A DNA stretch of 64,000 nt from an uncultured Saprospiraceae bacterium (GTDB taxonomy: Bacteria > Bacteroidota > Bacteroidia > Chitinophagales > Saprospiraceae): contig CALFWZ010000055.1 of the NCBI GenBank assembly GCA_937928405.1, positions 18,348 through 82,347 on the forward strand, in the 5' to 3' direction. Under the pieces are notes generated by a model that ran no database searches, was not told where the DNA came from, and was given only the letters and a program-made list of their open reading frames with translations. Shown piece after piece: positions 46,455-55,476 of the stretch (positions are counted from its first letter, which is position 1; every line of letters begins with the position of its first letter). Position numbers and translations under genes: made by a program.

Positions 46455-47885
46455 ATGAAATTTTTACTACCTTTTAGTGTTTTAATTTTTCTTTTCTCGT
46501 CTTTTGCCATAGCCCAAACCGTGACGGTCTCCGAAGAAGTTTCGATCCGCAATGACAATGCCTATGATATTATTGGAAAAATGGGCGACCGTTTTTTACT
46601 CTATCGAGAACAAACCAACAAGGTAGAAATTCAGTCTTTTGATATGCGAATGCGACAAAGCTGGAGCAAAGAATTGAAGTTTGATCATAAACGTTTCGAC
46701 ATTGTAGGGATGATTCCTAATCGTAATAGTTTTAGCATTATCTATCACTATAGAAAGAAGCGACAAGAATATTTACGAATTCAAAAATACGACCCAGCCG
46801 CCAATATGATTGACTCGGCTACCATCATGCAATACCCTACCAGCTTTGGGGAACCAAGTCAACAAATGATCTACTCCGAAGACAAAAAGAAGGCACTGAT
46901 TTATTCCATTAAAAACCAAAGCGACATCAAAGCCATTTCATATGATTTGGTCAATAAACGAATCCTTTGGGAAGCCAAATTTGAAATTGACGACAGTCAA
47001 TTTTTCAACGACCACATCGAATTGATTCTTAATAATAAAGGAGTCATGTATCTCGTCATGAGCAAAGACAATCGAAAAAATAAAATTGACGATCACCATT
47101 ATTTAATTTATCGTTGCGGCAAGCAAAGCGCTGCTGTTGAAGCTTTTAAATTACCGATGGAAAGTAAGCTGAGTTATAGTGTTTTATTTGATTATGACAA
47201 TCGTAATGAGGTACTTGTAGCTGGAGGTTTGTACGCTACCAAAAGTAGAAGCCGAGCAGAAGGTTATTTCTCTATCTATATTCCCGATTATGATTTTGGA
47301 AAATATCGTTTAAATTACAATGTCTTTAAAAATGAATTGATAGCAGATTTGGAAGGTAAAACCGTCAGAGACTTTAAAGGTTTGGATAATGTTCGTATCC
47401 AAGATATCGTCCTCAGGCAAGACGGGGGCATGTTATTAATGTTTGAACGGACCAAAGAATACGAAAGACGAATGGCTTCAGCAGGTCGTGGTCTAGTCGG
47501 TGCAGATGGTCTACGCTATATTGTCGACTATTATTATGATCATGTTTTCATCATAGCCGTTCATCCAGATGGTACTCCTCACTGGAATCAAATTTTACAT
47601 AAAAAACAATATTCACAGGATGATAACGCCATCTTCTCTAGCTATTTTATTTTAAAAACACCTTCACAACTCCGCCTGCTTTTCAACGACGATATCAAAC
47701 TAGAAAGTACCGTCAGCGAATACGTTATCAATAGCACGGGAGATTACGATCGCAACAGTGTCATGAGTACCAAAAATCAAGAGATCAAATTGCGCTTTCG
47801 CGACGCAGTTCAGGTAGCTTCAAATGAAGTGATCGTTCCGAGTGAACGACGAAATCGACTGAAATTGGTCCGGGTGATCTTCTAG
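46455..47885 (+). CDS. Unrecognised exported protein, 476 aa
   Basis: The ATG at 46455 starts a signal peptide (MKFLLPFSVLIFLFSSFAIAQ); the TTG six bases earlier is less likely. The mature protein is rich in beta strands with repeated hydrophobic blocks, perhaps a propeller (for example IYHYRKKRQEYLRIQKYDP and VLRQDGGMLLMFERT). No family is recognised. It follows the MORN protein with 7 bp between them and is probably its functional partner. The second copy of the palindromic repeat begins right after the stop. Confidence 0.7.
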   Translation: MKFLLPFSVLIFLFSSFAIAQTVTVSEEVSIRNDNAYDIIGKMGDRFLLYREQTNKVEIQSFDMRMRQSWSKELKFDHKRFDIVGMIPNRNSFSIIYHYRKKRQEYLRIQKYDPAANMIDSATIMQYPTSFGEPSQQMIYSEDKKKALIYSIKNQSDIKAISYDLVNKRILWEAKFEIDDSQFFNDHIELILNNKGVMYLVMSKDNRKNKIDDHHYLIYRCGKQSAAVEAFKLPMESKLSYSVLFDYDNRNEVLVAGGLYATKSRSRAEGYFSIYIPDYDFGKYRLNYNVFKNELIADLEGKTVRDFKGLDNVRIQDIVLRQDGGMLLMFERTKEYERRMASAGRGLVGADGLRYIVDYYYDHVFIIAVHPDGTPHWNQILHKKQYSQDDNAIFSSYFILKTPSQLRLLFNDDIKLESTVSEYVINSTGDYDRNSVMSTKNQEIKLRFRDAVQVASNEVIVPSERRNRLKLVRVIF

Positions 47886-48032
47886 AGATTTCTTTGTTTC
47901 GAGGAGCTCTTAAATTTTCTTTAATTCCAGATTTACTTTGTCGAACGTTCCCTTCGGTCTCTTTTCTCCTTCGCAAATCTGGAAGGAAAATTTAACGCAA
48001 CTCTCAACGAAGGATTTCAATAGGTTTCGGGA
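47886..48032 (+). repeat. Dispersed palindromic repeat, copy B
   Basis: Inverse-orientation relative of the element at 42602-42743, starting directly behind the TAG at 47883-47885. In gene-sense orientation both copies read TTTGTTTCGAG, then AAATTTTCTTT, a stem arm, a T/C-rich loop, the matching arm, then AAAATTTAACG and CTCTCAACG. Stem arms here are TTCCAGATTTAC and GCAAATCTGGAA; in copy A they are TTCCGAATTTAC and GTAAATTCGGAA, so substitutions are compensated. Confidence 0.8.
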
Positions 48033-48077
48033 GTAGTTATTTTTTTTTCAAACTTCCCGTATCTTTACTCCAAAAAA

Positions 48078-49565
48078 ATTCAAACTTCACAGAAAAATAC
48101 TCCTCTACTCGACTGGCTCTACGACCGTCTATTCCCAATCCTGATCGGCTGGGGTTTCCTTGTACGAATCATTCCATTCTTGCATAACCGCAATCTTTGG
48201 TACGACGAAGCTAACCTTGCGACGGGTATTATCACACTCCCTTTTTCAGAACTCGCGGGCGGTTTACCTTATGATCAATCCGCTCCTTTATTTTTTCTTT
48301 ACCTAGAAAAAATAGCAGTGAGTTTATTTGGCTCCAGTGAAATGGCCTTGCGACTCGTACCACTCTTAGCTGGATTACTCAGCATCTTAGTTTTTGCAAA
48401 AACAGCACGTCGATTGTTTGATTATCCTTTTGCGGTAATGGCTCTTGCCTTTTTTGTTTTTAACTCCAATCTCGTTTACTATTCTTCTGAGCTCAAGCAG
48501 TATAGTTTGGATGTACTGGCTGCCATTACCATGAGTTATCTAGCTTTGGTATTATTAGAAGATTTAAAACATAAAAAAAGATGGATCCATCTCAGTCTTT
48601 TAGGGAGTATTTTTATCTGGTGTTCGCAACCCGTGGTCTTTGTCTTGGCGGGTGTCTGGCTCGCATTGGGTGCACAAATCTTACGCAAAAATGCAGCGTT
48701 AAAAAATTTATATTTACCAACGCTTTGCTGGACCATTAGCTTTGGAGTTTTCTTCTATTCTCAAATATTACCTTCACTACAAAATGCTGGTTTAGTTAAC
48801 TATCATACGGAATATTTTATGCCATTAGCATTTTGGGAAAGCGAAAGTTGGCGATGGTACTTCGATACGCTTTTAGGTATTCTACGTAATCCCGGTGGAT
48901 TCTTTTATAAATGGTTGGCGCTGCCTTTTGCTTTCTTGGGAGGATATGCGCTCTGGAAAAAAGTTTCACCTGCTCATTGGTTGTTATTCGTGGCGCCACT
49001 GGTCATTGCTTTTTTTGCTTCTAGCTTGGGGCTCTATTCGACCATTCCACGGCTACTTCTTTTTACAGGACCAGCGATTTTATTACTGGTCAGTTTTGGG
49101 TTGTTTTTAGCTTTTGAAAAAACAAAACAAATGCCGTATCGGGCATGGATCATTGGTGCTATCAGCGGCTTATTAATCTTACAATCTTTTCTGAATACTT
49201 CTATTCATAATATTGCCAATTTTAAACGAGAGGAAATCACCACGGCCCTCGATGATATTCAAAAAAATCGAAACCCAACCGAGGAACTCTATGCCTACGC
49301 TTTCACAGACGCAGCGCTCCGCTACTATTTACCTGCTTATCCCAACTGCACGCCCAGCATCTATGGGCAACCGTTATATAAGGATTGGCAAACAGATTTT
49401 TCCAACTTAAAATCAGGACAAAAAATCTGGTTGTTATTTGTTCACTATACAAGTGAGCGAGGTAGAGAAGACGAGGTAATTTTAACTTATGTAAATTCCA
49501 AGGCTAAGCAACTTAAGAAAGGTTCAGATAAAAACTGCGGATGGTATTTGTATGAGTGGAAGTAG
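48078..49565 (+). CDS. GT-C membrane glycosyltransferase (family 39/ArnT-like), start uncertain
   Basis: About 495 aa if translation begins at ATT 48078. The first standard start codon (TTG 48180) would remove the first transmembrane helix (LFPILIGWGFLVRIIPF), although the catalytic loop NRNLWYDEANLATG directly follows it. The upstream frame is open to 48024 with no ATG, GTG or TTG. Thus a rare start codon, or a mutated or mis-sequenced start, is likely. About 10-11 hydrophobic helices follow, then a soluble C-terminal tail. GT-C enzymes of this type use polyprenyl-linked sugars to glycosylate lipids or proteins. The last ~11 codons are duplicated at 50463 beyond a toxin module. Confidence 0.75.
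   Translation: MQTSQKNTPLLDWLYDRLFPILIGWGFLVRIIPFLHNRNLWYDEANLATGIITLPFSELAGGLPYDQSAPLFFLYLEKIAVSLFGSSEMALRLVPLLAGLLSILVFAKTARRLFDYPFAVMALAFFVFNSNLVYYSSELKQYSLDVLAAITMSYLALVLLEDLKHKKRWIHLSLLGSIFIWCSQPVVFVLAGVWLALGAQILRKNAALKNLYLPTLCWTISFGVFFYSQILPSLQNAGLVNYHTEYFMPLAFWESESWRWYFDTLLGILRNPGGFFYKWLALPFAFLGGYALWKKVSPAHWLLFVAPLVIAFFASSLGLYSTIPRLLLFTGPAILLLVSFGLFLAFEKTKQMPYRAWIIGAISGLLILQSFLNTSIHNIANFKREEITTALDDIQKNRNPTEELYAYAFTDAALRYYLPAYPNCTPSIYGQPLYKDWQTDFSNLKSGQKIWLLFVHYTSERGREDEVILTYVNSKAKQLKKGSDKNCGWYLYEWK
49527..49565 (+). repeat. Direct repeat, left copy (3' end of the GT-C gene)
   Basis: The final codons of the glycosyltransferase gene, encoding NCGWYLYEWK and stop. A near-identical copy lies at 50459-50495, encoding NCGWYLYEWE and stop. 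The two flank the toxin module. Confidence 0.85.
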
Positions 49566-49615
49566 GACATTTTTTAATCTTCTGAAATAAAACTCATCCA
49601 CTTTAATAAGAAACA

Positions 49616-49825
49616 TTAACTTTCTCGCATTATCGGTGGAGGATTTTGTGTTATTTCTCCACTAGACAAAATATAATATACTTTTCCGTTGTTCCAAAAT
49701 GTCTCTGGAATACCTAACTTTTTATTTTCTTCTTTTGCCTTTTTAACTGCATCATTAGCGATTGTCAAAATTCTTGTTATTTCAGCATAAATCTTATTAT
49801 CGTTTAATTTTTTTACCTTTTTCAT
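49616..49825 (-). CDS. Probable antitoxin or partner of the zeta-type toxin, 69 aa
   Basis: A small protein, lysine- and asparagine-rich in its helical N-terminal half (MKKVKKLNDNKIYAEI), with a short C-terminal part NGKVYYILSSGEITQNPPP. It begins 2 bp after the stop of the zeta-type gene, so the pair is one operon with the toxin first. No DNA-binding motif is evident. The antitoxin role is inferred from size, order and coupling only. Confidence 0.65.
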   Translation of the reverse strand: MKKVKKLNDNKIYAEITRILTIANDAVKKAKEENKKLGIPETFWNNGKVYYILSSGEITQNPPPIMRES

Positions 49826-49827
49826 GC

Positions 49828-50391
49828 TTATATTCTTTTAAATTTATCAAATAAAATTTGATTGATAGTTTCGTATTTTCCATTTAGGCTTACAGCCACT
49901 TGTTGGAAGCCATCTCCACCATTATATAACATTAGCCATTTATCCGATAATTGAGTGAAATTATTCCAAAAATTTTCTTTACTCCTGTAAAACCTTCTAA
50001 TGATATCTTCTTTAGGTACGTTATGCCCACCTTTAACAACTCTTGTTCTAACTCGTTGCACACATAGGTTAGCATCATCTAGAAAAATATAAATTGTGAT
50101 AATTTTATATCCTTCTTTCTTTGCTCTTTTTGCTACCTTATTTATGTAAGATCCCGAAAGCGTAGTTTCAACCACAAAGTTAATCTCATTCTTAATATTT
50201 GCTTCTAATCGCTTAAAAAAGATTCTTCCTGCTTTTATCATTGCATTCGATTTTCCTTCATTTTCTAGTTGTTTCGCAATTTCATCAGCATTAAGAAATT
50301 CATATCCTTTCTCATTAACGTATGGAATCGCAAAAGTAGTCTTTCCTGAACCATTTGCTCCTGATATAATAATCAATTCTTTATTAACCAC
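49828..50391 (-). CDS. Zeta-toxin-like P-loop kinase
   Basis: A 187-aa protein starting at GTG. Walker A is GANGSGKT (11-18), followed by FLNADEIA, where an aspartate equivalent to the zeta-toxin catalytic residue is expected, FVVETTLSG and RVKGGHNVP-like RVVKGGHNVPKEDI. Zeta/PezT toxins phosphorylate UDP-N-acetylglucosamine to block peptidoglycan synthesis; whether this chromosomal homologue does so is unknown. It forms a module with the 69-aa gene and is preceded by a perfect 18-bp palindrome. High AT content and flanking repeats point to recent insertion. Confidence 0.85.
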   Translation of the reverse strand: MVNKELIIISGANGSGKTTFAIPYVNEKGYEFLNADEIAKQLENEGKSNAMIKAGRIFFKRLEANIKNEINFVVETTLSGSYINKVAKRAKKEGYKIITIYIFLDDANLCVQRVRTRVVKGGHNVPKEDIIRRFYRSKENFWNNFTQLSDKWLMLYNGGDGFQQVAVSLNGKYETINQILFDKFKRI

Positions 50392-50422
50392 TATTAATGT
50401 AGTATTTGATGCTTTGACAAGG

Positions 50423-50440
50423 TAATCATTATAATGATTA
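50423..50440. promoter_or_regulatory. Perfect 18-bp palindrome upstream of the zeta-type toxin
   Basis: TAATCATTA followed by its exact reverse complement TAATGATTA, 31 bp upstream of the GTG start. This is the expected place for an autoregulatory operator of a toxin-antitoxin module. Confidence 0.6.
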
Positions 50441-50458
50441 TTTTCAATTTAATTTTTT

Positions 50459-50495
50459 GATAAACTGTGGATGGTATTTGTATGAATGGGAATAA
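50459..50495 (+). repeat. Direct repeat, right copy (orphan 3' end of a GT-C gene)
   Basis: An in-frame remnant encoding NCGWYLYEWE and stop, without an upstream coding region. It matches the end of the glycosyltransferase gene at 49527-49565 with several substitutions and a 2-bp length change. Confidence 0.85.
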
Positions 50496-50499
50496 GTTT

Positions 50500-53400
50500 C
50501 TAAAAATAATATCCCAGCCTTAGCGTAAACGTATCATCATCTCTATTTTTTGTAAAGCTATAATACGCGTTAATGACTACCATTTTAAAAGGCGAAAACC
50601 ACATACCCGTCGTAGTCACAGAATGCCAGTCGTCCGAGTTCTCCCCCTCCAACCAAACTCTGCCAATATCATAGCCTCCGTTGATGCCTACTTCGAGTGG
50701 AAGGATTTTATTTTTCCAATAAAAAAGAGAAATACGTAAATCTGTATTTCCATAAAGCGCCGTTTCACCAGAAAATCGATTATTTCGAAATCCGCGTAAA
50801 AAACTATTATTTCCTAATGTTTGATAATCATAGAATCGTAAACCTTCGTCTCCTCCAATCAGATGTGATCCGCCAAAACGCAAAGCTAAGGTAATCGGAA
50901 ATTTTCGGTTGAGGGTAGCGTAAGTGGTAATCGATCCACCGACCGATCCAAAGTCATCTTCTTCGGTAAAATTGTGGCGGTAATCTGCAAAAACAGATAA
51001 GCGAGTTCCTTCTTTTCCGCCCACTACGGTATTAATTTCTCCTGTCAAATTCAGACCACCATAATGCTGGACTTGAAAATTCCGTTCCGAAAACTGACTA
51101 CTTTGCGAAGAAATTCGATTGGCTTGCTTGACCGTTCTCACTCGCTCATAAAATGGTCCAAAACTAATTCGGTAAATTTGATTTCGCCAGGTTTCACCCA
51201 ACAACGGAGCCACCCGCACCCGCTCCAATCGAACCTGATTAAAGTTGGTCCGTTCTCTTGGCGGACGATTTTCATTACCAAAACCAAAAAAATTAAAATA
51301 GATCGGCTGTTCTACTGATACGGTTGGTAAAAAGTTTAATTTTCCGAAAAAATCAACGAAGTCGGCAGCATAACTAAAGTTAAAAGAATTAGATTTTGTC
51401 GCTCGGTTAAACCGAATCGTTTGTTTACTTGCGTACGGATTTTCTCGAAAACGATACTTCCAAAAACTAAAACCCAATCCCACAAAAAAACCATCATCTA
51501 CATTACTTCCAAAAGAAGGCAAAGGCAAGTAGCGATTGTGTTGAAAAAGTTGTCGATCATATTTATTAACCGTCACATTATTCTCGGTCAAATTTTTTGT
51601 TTCTTTCCCTCCCTCAATGATAACCCCATCAGGTTGGTCATAAATCCAGTTCTTTTTTCTCAGTCCTTTGACAGTCGATTCATCAACAACTCGATCCATT
51701 CCTTCCCCACCAATCACTCTAACCAGAGATCCTTTTTTTGAATTTCCTTTGAGAATAAATTCGTCATCATTTCCTAAACCATACAACCGAATTTCTTTGG
51801 TTTCTGCATGATAAAAAATACGATGATAGGTCTCTCTTTTTTTCTCTCTTTTTTTATTGACATGAAAAACCCGAACTTCCGTAATTCCATGTTCACGGCG
51901 TGTTACTTCAAACAAATCTCGTTTATTCGTTCCTCGTACATCCACCATTTTCGCCTGATACTCGTATAGTGTTTCTGCGTATCGGATCAGTTCTGCACGC
52001 CGAGATTTTAGCTTACGTATCACTTCTTCTCCATTAATATTTTGGATAGGTTTAGGCCATTGCGCCACGGCAGTTTCGATAACTTCGTCGGTGAGTTTTT
52101 CTTGGAGTTGTTTGGCTGCTGCCACCCAATCTTCTCGACTCAGTTCGTTCATAAAATATCGATCAAACCACTTGGAATTATAGGCTTGGCCTATGACATC
52201 TTTGAGACTCCCTTTGAACGTTTTCGTTTGTCGGTTGGCAAAATTCCGACTAATCAACCATGGAAAAAATCCACGACTAGCATAAAAAGACTGATCCCGA
52301 TCACGTGGAATAGGTCGATAAAGCATGCTACCGTCTGCTTGCTTAAAACCTGCCCATCGCCACTGGTCGTCATGTCGATCCCAGTCGTGAATAAACTGGT
52401 CAAAAATTCTACATTTTACGACCCATTTTTGATCAATTTGATTCTCAGGACTTTTATCTAGTTTAGGAATTAATTTACGATAGGAAATGATGTTCTCACT
52501 ATTCCCAAAACTATTGATATCAGAACGATCACCTGCTGGTCGTTCTTCAAACATATAAAGATCATCACCAAAGGAATTATTATACGTACCCATCGCAGGC
52601 TGGCGTGGTGCATAAACAAGCCGCGGGTTGGTGTGATAAATTTCAGCCGCTTCTGCTAAAACAGGAATTACCAATGCTCCATAAGGATGCAAGCCTGAAA
52701 CCTGATCCTGAAAATAGCCTTCTACCCAAGTATTTAAATATTGATTAGGGGTTGATTTTACGACACTTTTATTGAGGGACCGGAGTACATACTGTTGTCC
52801 CTTCTCATTTTCTAACCGGATGGTTTTAGACGCTTTTCCTCCGCCCAGTTGCACGGGGGTTAAGCCTCCTTTTTCGACCGCCAAATCAATTGGAGATGCT
52901 TTGACTTCCGCCCCCCAGGCTGCCCGGTATTGACTCCCCAGAAATACTTCTTTAAACTTTCCAGACTGATACTGTGAAGCCGCTATTCGAGTCACACTGT
53001 CCGGTTCGATTGGAGAAAATATTTCGTCCGAAGCTAAGTCAATTGCTGGAGGGTTTTTGCTTTCTTTGAGTTGCTTTCTAAAACAAACAATCTGACGGTT
53101 TCCACTTTTGTCTGGCTTTATAAACTCCATCCACATACTCCCATTTTCGTAAACATAGATTTTGGTGTACCCTGTCGAAGCGTGGACAAAATCTGCTTCT
53201 ACACCATTGACATCGGGACGTCCTGTGGTAGCATAATCTGTTTTTGGGTTTCCACCTCCACTGATAATAAAATGATGATTGATTTTATTTTGTTGAAAAT
53301 ACTGGAGGTTATTTTCGTGTGCCGAGACAAAAACCATGTCTTCATATCCTAGCAACATACTTTCAATCTCTCTTTTCAATAATAGAAAATCCGTATGATT

Positions 53401-54264
53401 GATGTCTTGTTTATTACCAAATAAATTACGGCGGATCAAATTGAGCGACCCAAGTCCGGGTACTGGTAAAAGATGATTTTTAAGTGGATAGTGTCCTCCC
53501 CGAACACCTCGACTATAAAGCGGATGGTGCATGAGAATAAGCACATGATCATTACGGTGTTTGTTAATCTGTTTTTTCAATTCCACCAGGTAAGCCAAAC
53601 GAGAAGTATGCTCGCAACGGTCTTCCGTATTTTTTTCCTCTGCTCTGTTTTCTATCCACCATTGGCTGTCAACAAAAATCATTACGATGTCTTTGTTGAT
53701 CTCCTCTTTTTTGGGACCACCACAACCATCACTAGGCAAAAAATGATCTAGTTTTTCGTTTGGAAATTTATTATTAAAATAAGCTTCGACAAATGCTTCT
53801 TGCCGTTGTATCGCCTTTAGTCCTTCTGGGTGTCCGTTCTGCCAGTCTTTTCTACCAGGAGCAAAAAAAGTTGCTCCTTTAAAATCATCGAATAGACTAA
53901 ATATTTTTCGGAGTTGCCATTCGCGTTCTTTCCGCTTAGGGTCATCGTTGGTCGGCAATCCCTCAGGAGCGATATTATTTCCTAAAAAAACTAAAGAAGA
54001 AGCCGCTGTTGCTGTACTTAGATCTTGTTTTAAAAGTGTCAAAGCTGGCGGCATTTTTTCGGTCAGCTCCGTATTACCTACGTTACCAACTAAAAAAAAA
54101 GTATGTGCTGGTTTTTCGGTAGGAAGTGTCTTTTTTTCCCAACCTTTCACTTTTTTATCATAATAAGGAATTTTACTTGTATTACAAGCATACAAGCATC
54201 CAGCTAAGGCCGCAACTATCAGGATTTTATTGATTATCGAAAAATAAGGTAAACGAAATTTCAT
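50500..54264 (-). CDS. Lipoprotein fusing a degenerate metallophosphoesterase domain to a BamA-like barrel
   Basis: A 1254-aa protein. The lipobox LAGC puts the lipidated cysteine at C23. Residues 50-350 follow the calcineurin-like phosphoesterase fold of a large Bacteroidota family, but metal-binding motifs are altered: VGNVGN instead of GDxG (N61), GNN instead of GDN (95-97), GRKD instead of GNHD (137-140) and AHEN instead of GHDH (315-318). Only HHPLYS (246-251) remains normal. A middle domain (about 440-880) is unassigned. The C-terminal ~320 residues form an Omp85-type barrel with NNSFLRGFRNNRFSGE. It is probably a structural or binding protein in the outer membrane, not an active phosphatase. 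Confidence 0.85.
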   Translation of the reverse strand: MKFRLPYFSIINKILIVAALAGCLYACNTSKIPYYDKKVKGWEKKTLPTEKPAHTFFLVGNVGNTELTEKMPPALTLLKQDLSTATAASSLVFLGNNIAPEGLPTNDDPKRKEREWQLRKIFSLFDDFKGATFFAPGRKDWQNGHPEGLKAIQRQEAFVEAYFNNKFPNEKLDHFLPSDGCGGPKKEEINKDIVMIFVDSQWWIENRAEEKNTEDRCEHTSRLAYLVELKKQINKHRNDHVLILMHHPLYSRGVRGGHYPLKNHLLPVPGLGSLNLIRRNLFGNKQDINHTDFLLLKREIESMLLGYEDMVFVSAHENNLQYFQQNKINHHFIISGGGNPKTDYATTGRPDVNGVEADFVHASTGYTKIYVYENGSMWMEFIKPDKSGNRQIVCFRKQLKESKNPPAIDLASDEIFSPIEPDSVTRIAASQYQSGKFKEVFLGSQYRAAWGAEVKASPIDLAVEKGGLTPVQLGGGKASKTIRLENEKGQQYVLRSLNKSVVKSTPNQYLNTWVEGYFQDQVSGLHPYGALVIPVLAEAAEIYHTNPRLVYAPRQPAMGTYNNSFGDDLYMFEERPAGDRSDINSFGNSENIISYRKLIPKLDKSPENQIDQKWVVKCRIFDQFIHDWDRHDDQWRWAGFKQADGSMLYRPIPRDRDQSFYASRGFFPWLISRNFANRQTKTFKGSLKDVIGQAYNSKWFDRYFMNELSREDWVAAAKQLQEKLTDEVIETAVAQWPKPIQNINGEEVIRKLKSRRAELIRYAETLYEYQAKMVDVRGTNKRDLFEVTRREHGITEVRVFHVNKKREKKRETYHRIFYHAETKEIRLYGLGNDDEFILKGNSKKGSLVRVIGGEGMDRVVDESTVKGLRKKNWIYDQPDGVIIEGGKETKNLTENNVTVNKYDRQLFQHNRYLPLPSFGSNVDDGFFVGLGFSFWKYRFRENPYASKQTIRFNRATKSNSFNFSYAADFVDFFGKLNFLPTVSVEQPIYFNFFGFGNENRPPRERTNFNQVRLERVRVAPLLGETWRNQIYRISFGPFYERVRTVKQANRISSQSSQFSERNFQVQHYGGLNLTGEINTVVGGKEGTRLSVFADYRHNFTEEDDFGSVGGSITTYATLNRKFPITLALRFGGSHLIGGDEGLRFYDYQTLGNNSFLRGFRNNRFSGETALYGNTDLRISLFYWKNKILPLEVGINGGYDIGRVWLEGENSDDWHSVTTTGMWFSPFKMVVINAYYSFTKNRDDDTFTLRLGYYF

Positions 54265-54417
54265 AAAGGTATTTAAAGGGAAAAATAACGAAATAAAGAG
54301 ATTCTGCTCTTACAAACTCCGTGTTTTAATTATAAATGTTTGTTTGCCGCCAAAGGTTCACTCCTTCGACTACCCTTAACGGTTATTGTCTTAAGTAACT
54401 ATGTCTGTTTATTTTAC

Positions 54418-54425
54418 TAAATTTG
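54418..54425 (+). promoter_or_regulatory. -7 promoter box TAAATTTG
   Basis: A perfect TAnnTTTG box 38 bp upstream of the ATG at 54463. No strong -33 is seen at standard spacing. Confidence 0.5.
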
Positions 54426-54462
54426 TGCATTACTCATCATCAACTTCTTAACAAAAAAATAA

Positions 54463-55398
54463 ATGAAGACCAGAACGATATTTGGAATACTTGCCGCGAT
54501 CTTATTTCTTTTTCTTTTGGGTACGGCTTTTTGGGGCTATGGTTTAAAAACAGAAAAAGAGACCCTAATATCAGAAAAAGATACTCTATCCAAGGAATTG
54601 GGGGCCATTGAAATGCTCAAATTAGAATTAGAAGAAGAGGTCGATAGTCTAAGCAATGCCTATAGTTCTCTGGCAGAAGAAAATGAATCCTTACAAGAAT
54701 CTCTGGCCAGCGAGAAAGCCAGAGTACGTCGTCGCGACCAAAGGATCAAATCTATTAGCAATGCCCTAGCTAAGGAACAAACCGATAGTGGAACCGAGCT
54801 TAATGATCTGAGAAGTCAACTACAAGGATTACTCGCCTCCAAAGCTGCGCTAGAATCTTCTATCTATTCTTTACGCTCCGAAAATGATTCTCTTCGCAAT
54901 TTAACAGTCGGATTAACCAAAAATCTTGGTAAAGCCCGCGAAGATAATTTGGCCCTAGCCAACCTCAATCGCTCTATGGAAGGCGAACTTGACCGACTCA
55001 CCCTCGCTAACTTTAAGGCCTCTGCTTTTAACGTAGAATTTCTAAAAAAGAATAATAAAAAAGTTACCTCTAAATCTCGCCGTGCCCGACGTGTCAAAGT
55101 CAGTTTTGACCTAACGAGTGTACCACAAGAATATCAAGGCGTACGTCCCGTTTATCTCGTCATCGCCGATGAAAAAGCAACGCCCATAAAATTAAAAGAA
55201 CCCATCCAAGCACAGGTGGTCGTCAATGGTCAAACCCAAAGTATTATGGCCGCCGAAGCAAAAGAAGTTAACGTACAAAAAAGTCAACGGATCTCTTTCA
55301 CGCATGAATTAGACGAAAAATTAAGTTCGGGTTATTATCGTATTTCAGTCTACACAGATATTGGATTACTCGGCGCTTCTAATTTTAGACTACGATAG
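54463..55398 (+). CDS. Membrane-anchored coiled-coil protein
   Basis: A 311-aa protein. An N-terminal transmembrane anchor (about 5-25, IFGILAAILFLFLLGTAFW) is followed by a long heptad-rich coiled coil (about 30-185) and a beta-rich C-terminal domain (about 200-311, VSFDLTSVPQEYQGVRPVYLVI) that may be an Ig-like fold. It is probably anchored in the inner membrane with the coiled coil in the periplasm. Function is unknown; a scaffold in envelope or motility machinery is possible. It has its own promoter box and is followed by a hairpin at 55406-55443. Confidence 0.8.
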   Translation: MKTRTIFGILAAILFLFLLGTAFWGYGLKTEKETLISEKDTLSKELGAIEMLKLELEEEVDSLSNAYSSLAEENESLQESLASEKARVRRRDQRIKSISNALAKEQTDSGTELNDLRSQLQGLLASKAALESSIYSLRSENDSLRNLTVGLTKNLGKAREDNLALANLNRSMEGELDRLTLANFKASAFNVEFLKKNNKKVTSKSRRARRVKVSFDLTSVPQEYQGVRPVYLVIADEKATPIKLKEPIQAQVVVNGQTQSIMAAEAKEVNVQKSQRISFTHELDEKLSSGYYRISVYTDIGLLGASNFRLR

Positions 55399-55405
55399 AT
55401 TTTTA

Positions 55406-55443
55406 CAACTTGCGCTCTGCAACCATACAAAGAGCGCAAGTTG
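55406..55443. terminator. Strong hairpin after the coiled-coil gene
   Basis: A perfect 13-bp stem (CAACTTGCGCTCT with AGAGCGCAAGTTG) and a 12-nt loop, 8 bp after the stop at 55398. No T-run follows on the plus strand, so it may slow RNA decay or act as a Rho-assisted terminator. Confidence 0.65.
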
Positions 55444-55476
55444 CAGATAACTTCCCTCCCCTTCTAAATCAACACC

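Noticed and set aside
49527..50495. IS element or transposon as carrier of the toxin module
   Set aside because: No transposase or integrase and no terminal inverted repeats; the flanks are copies of a host gene end.
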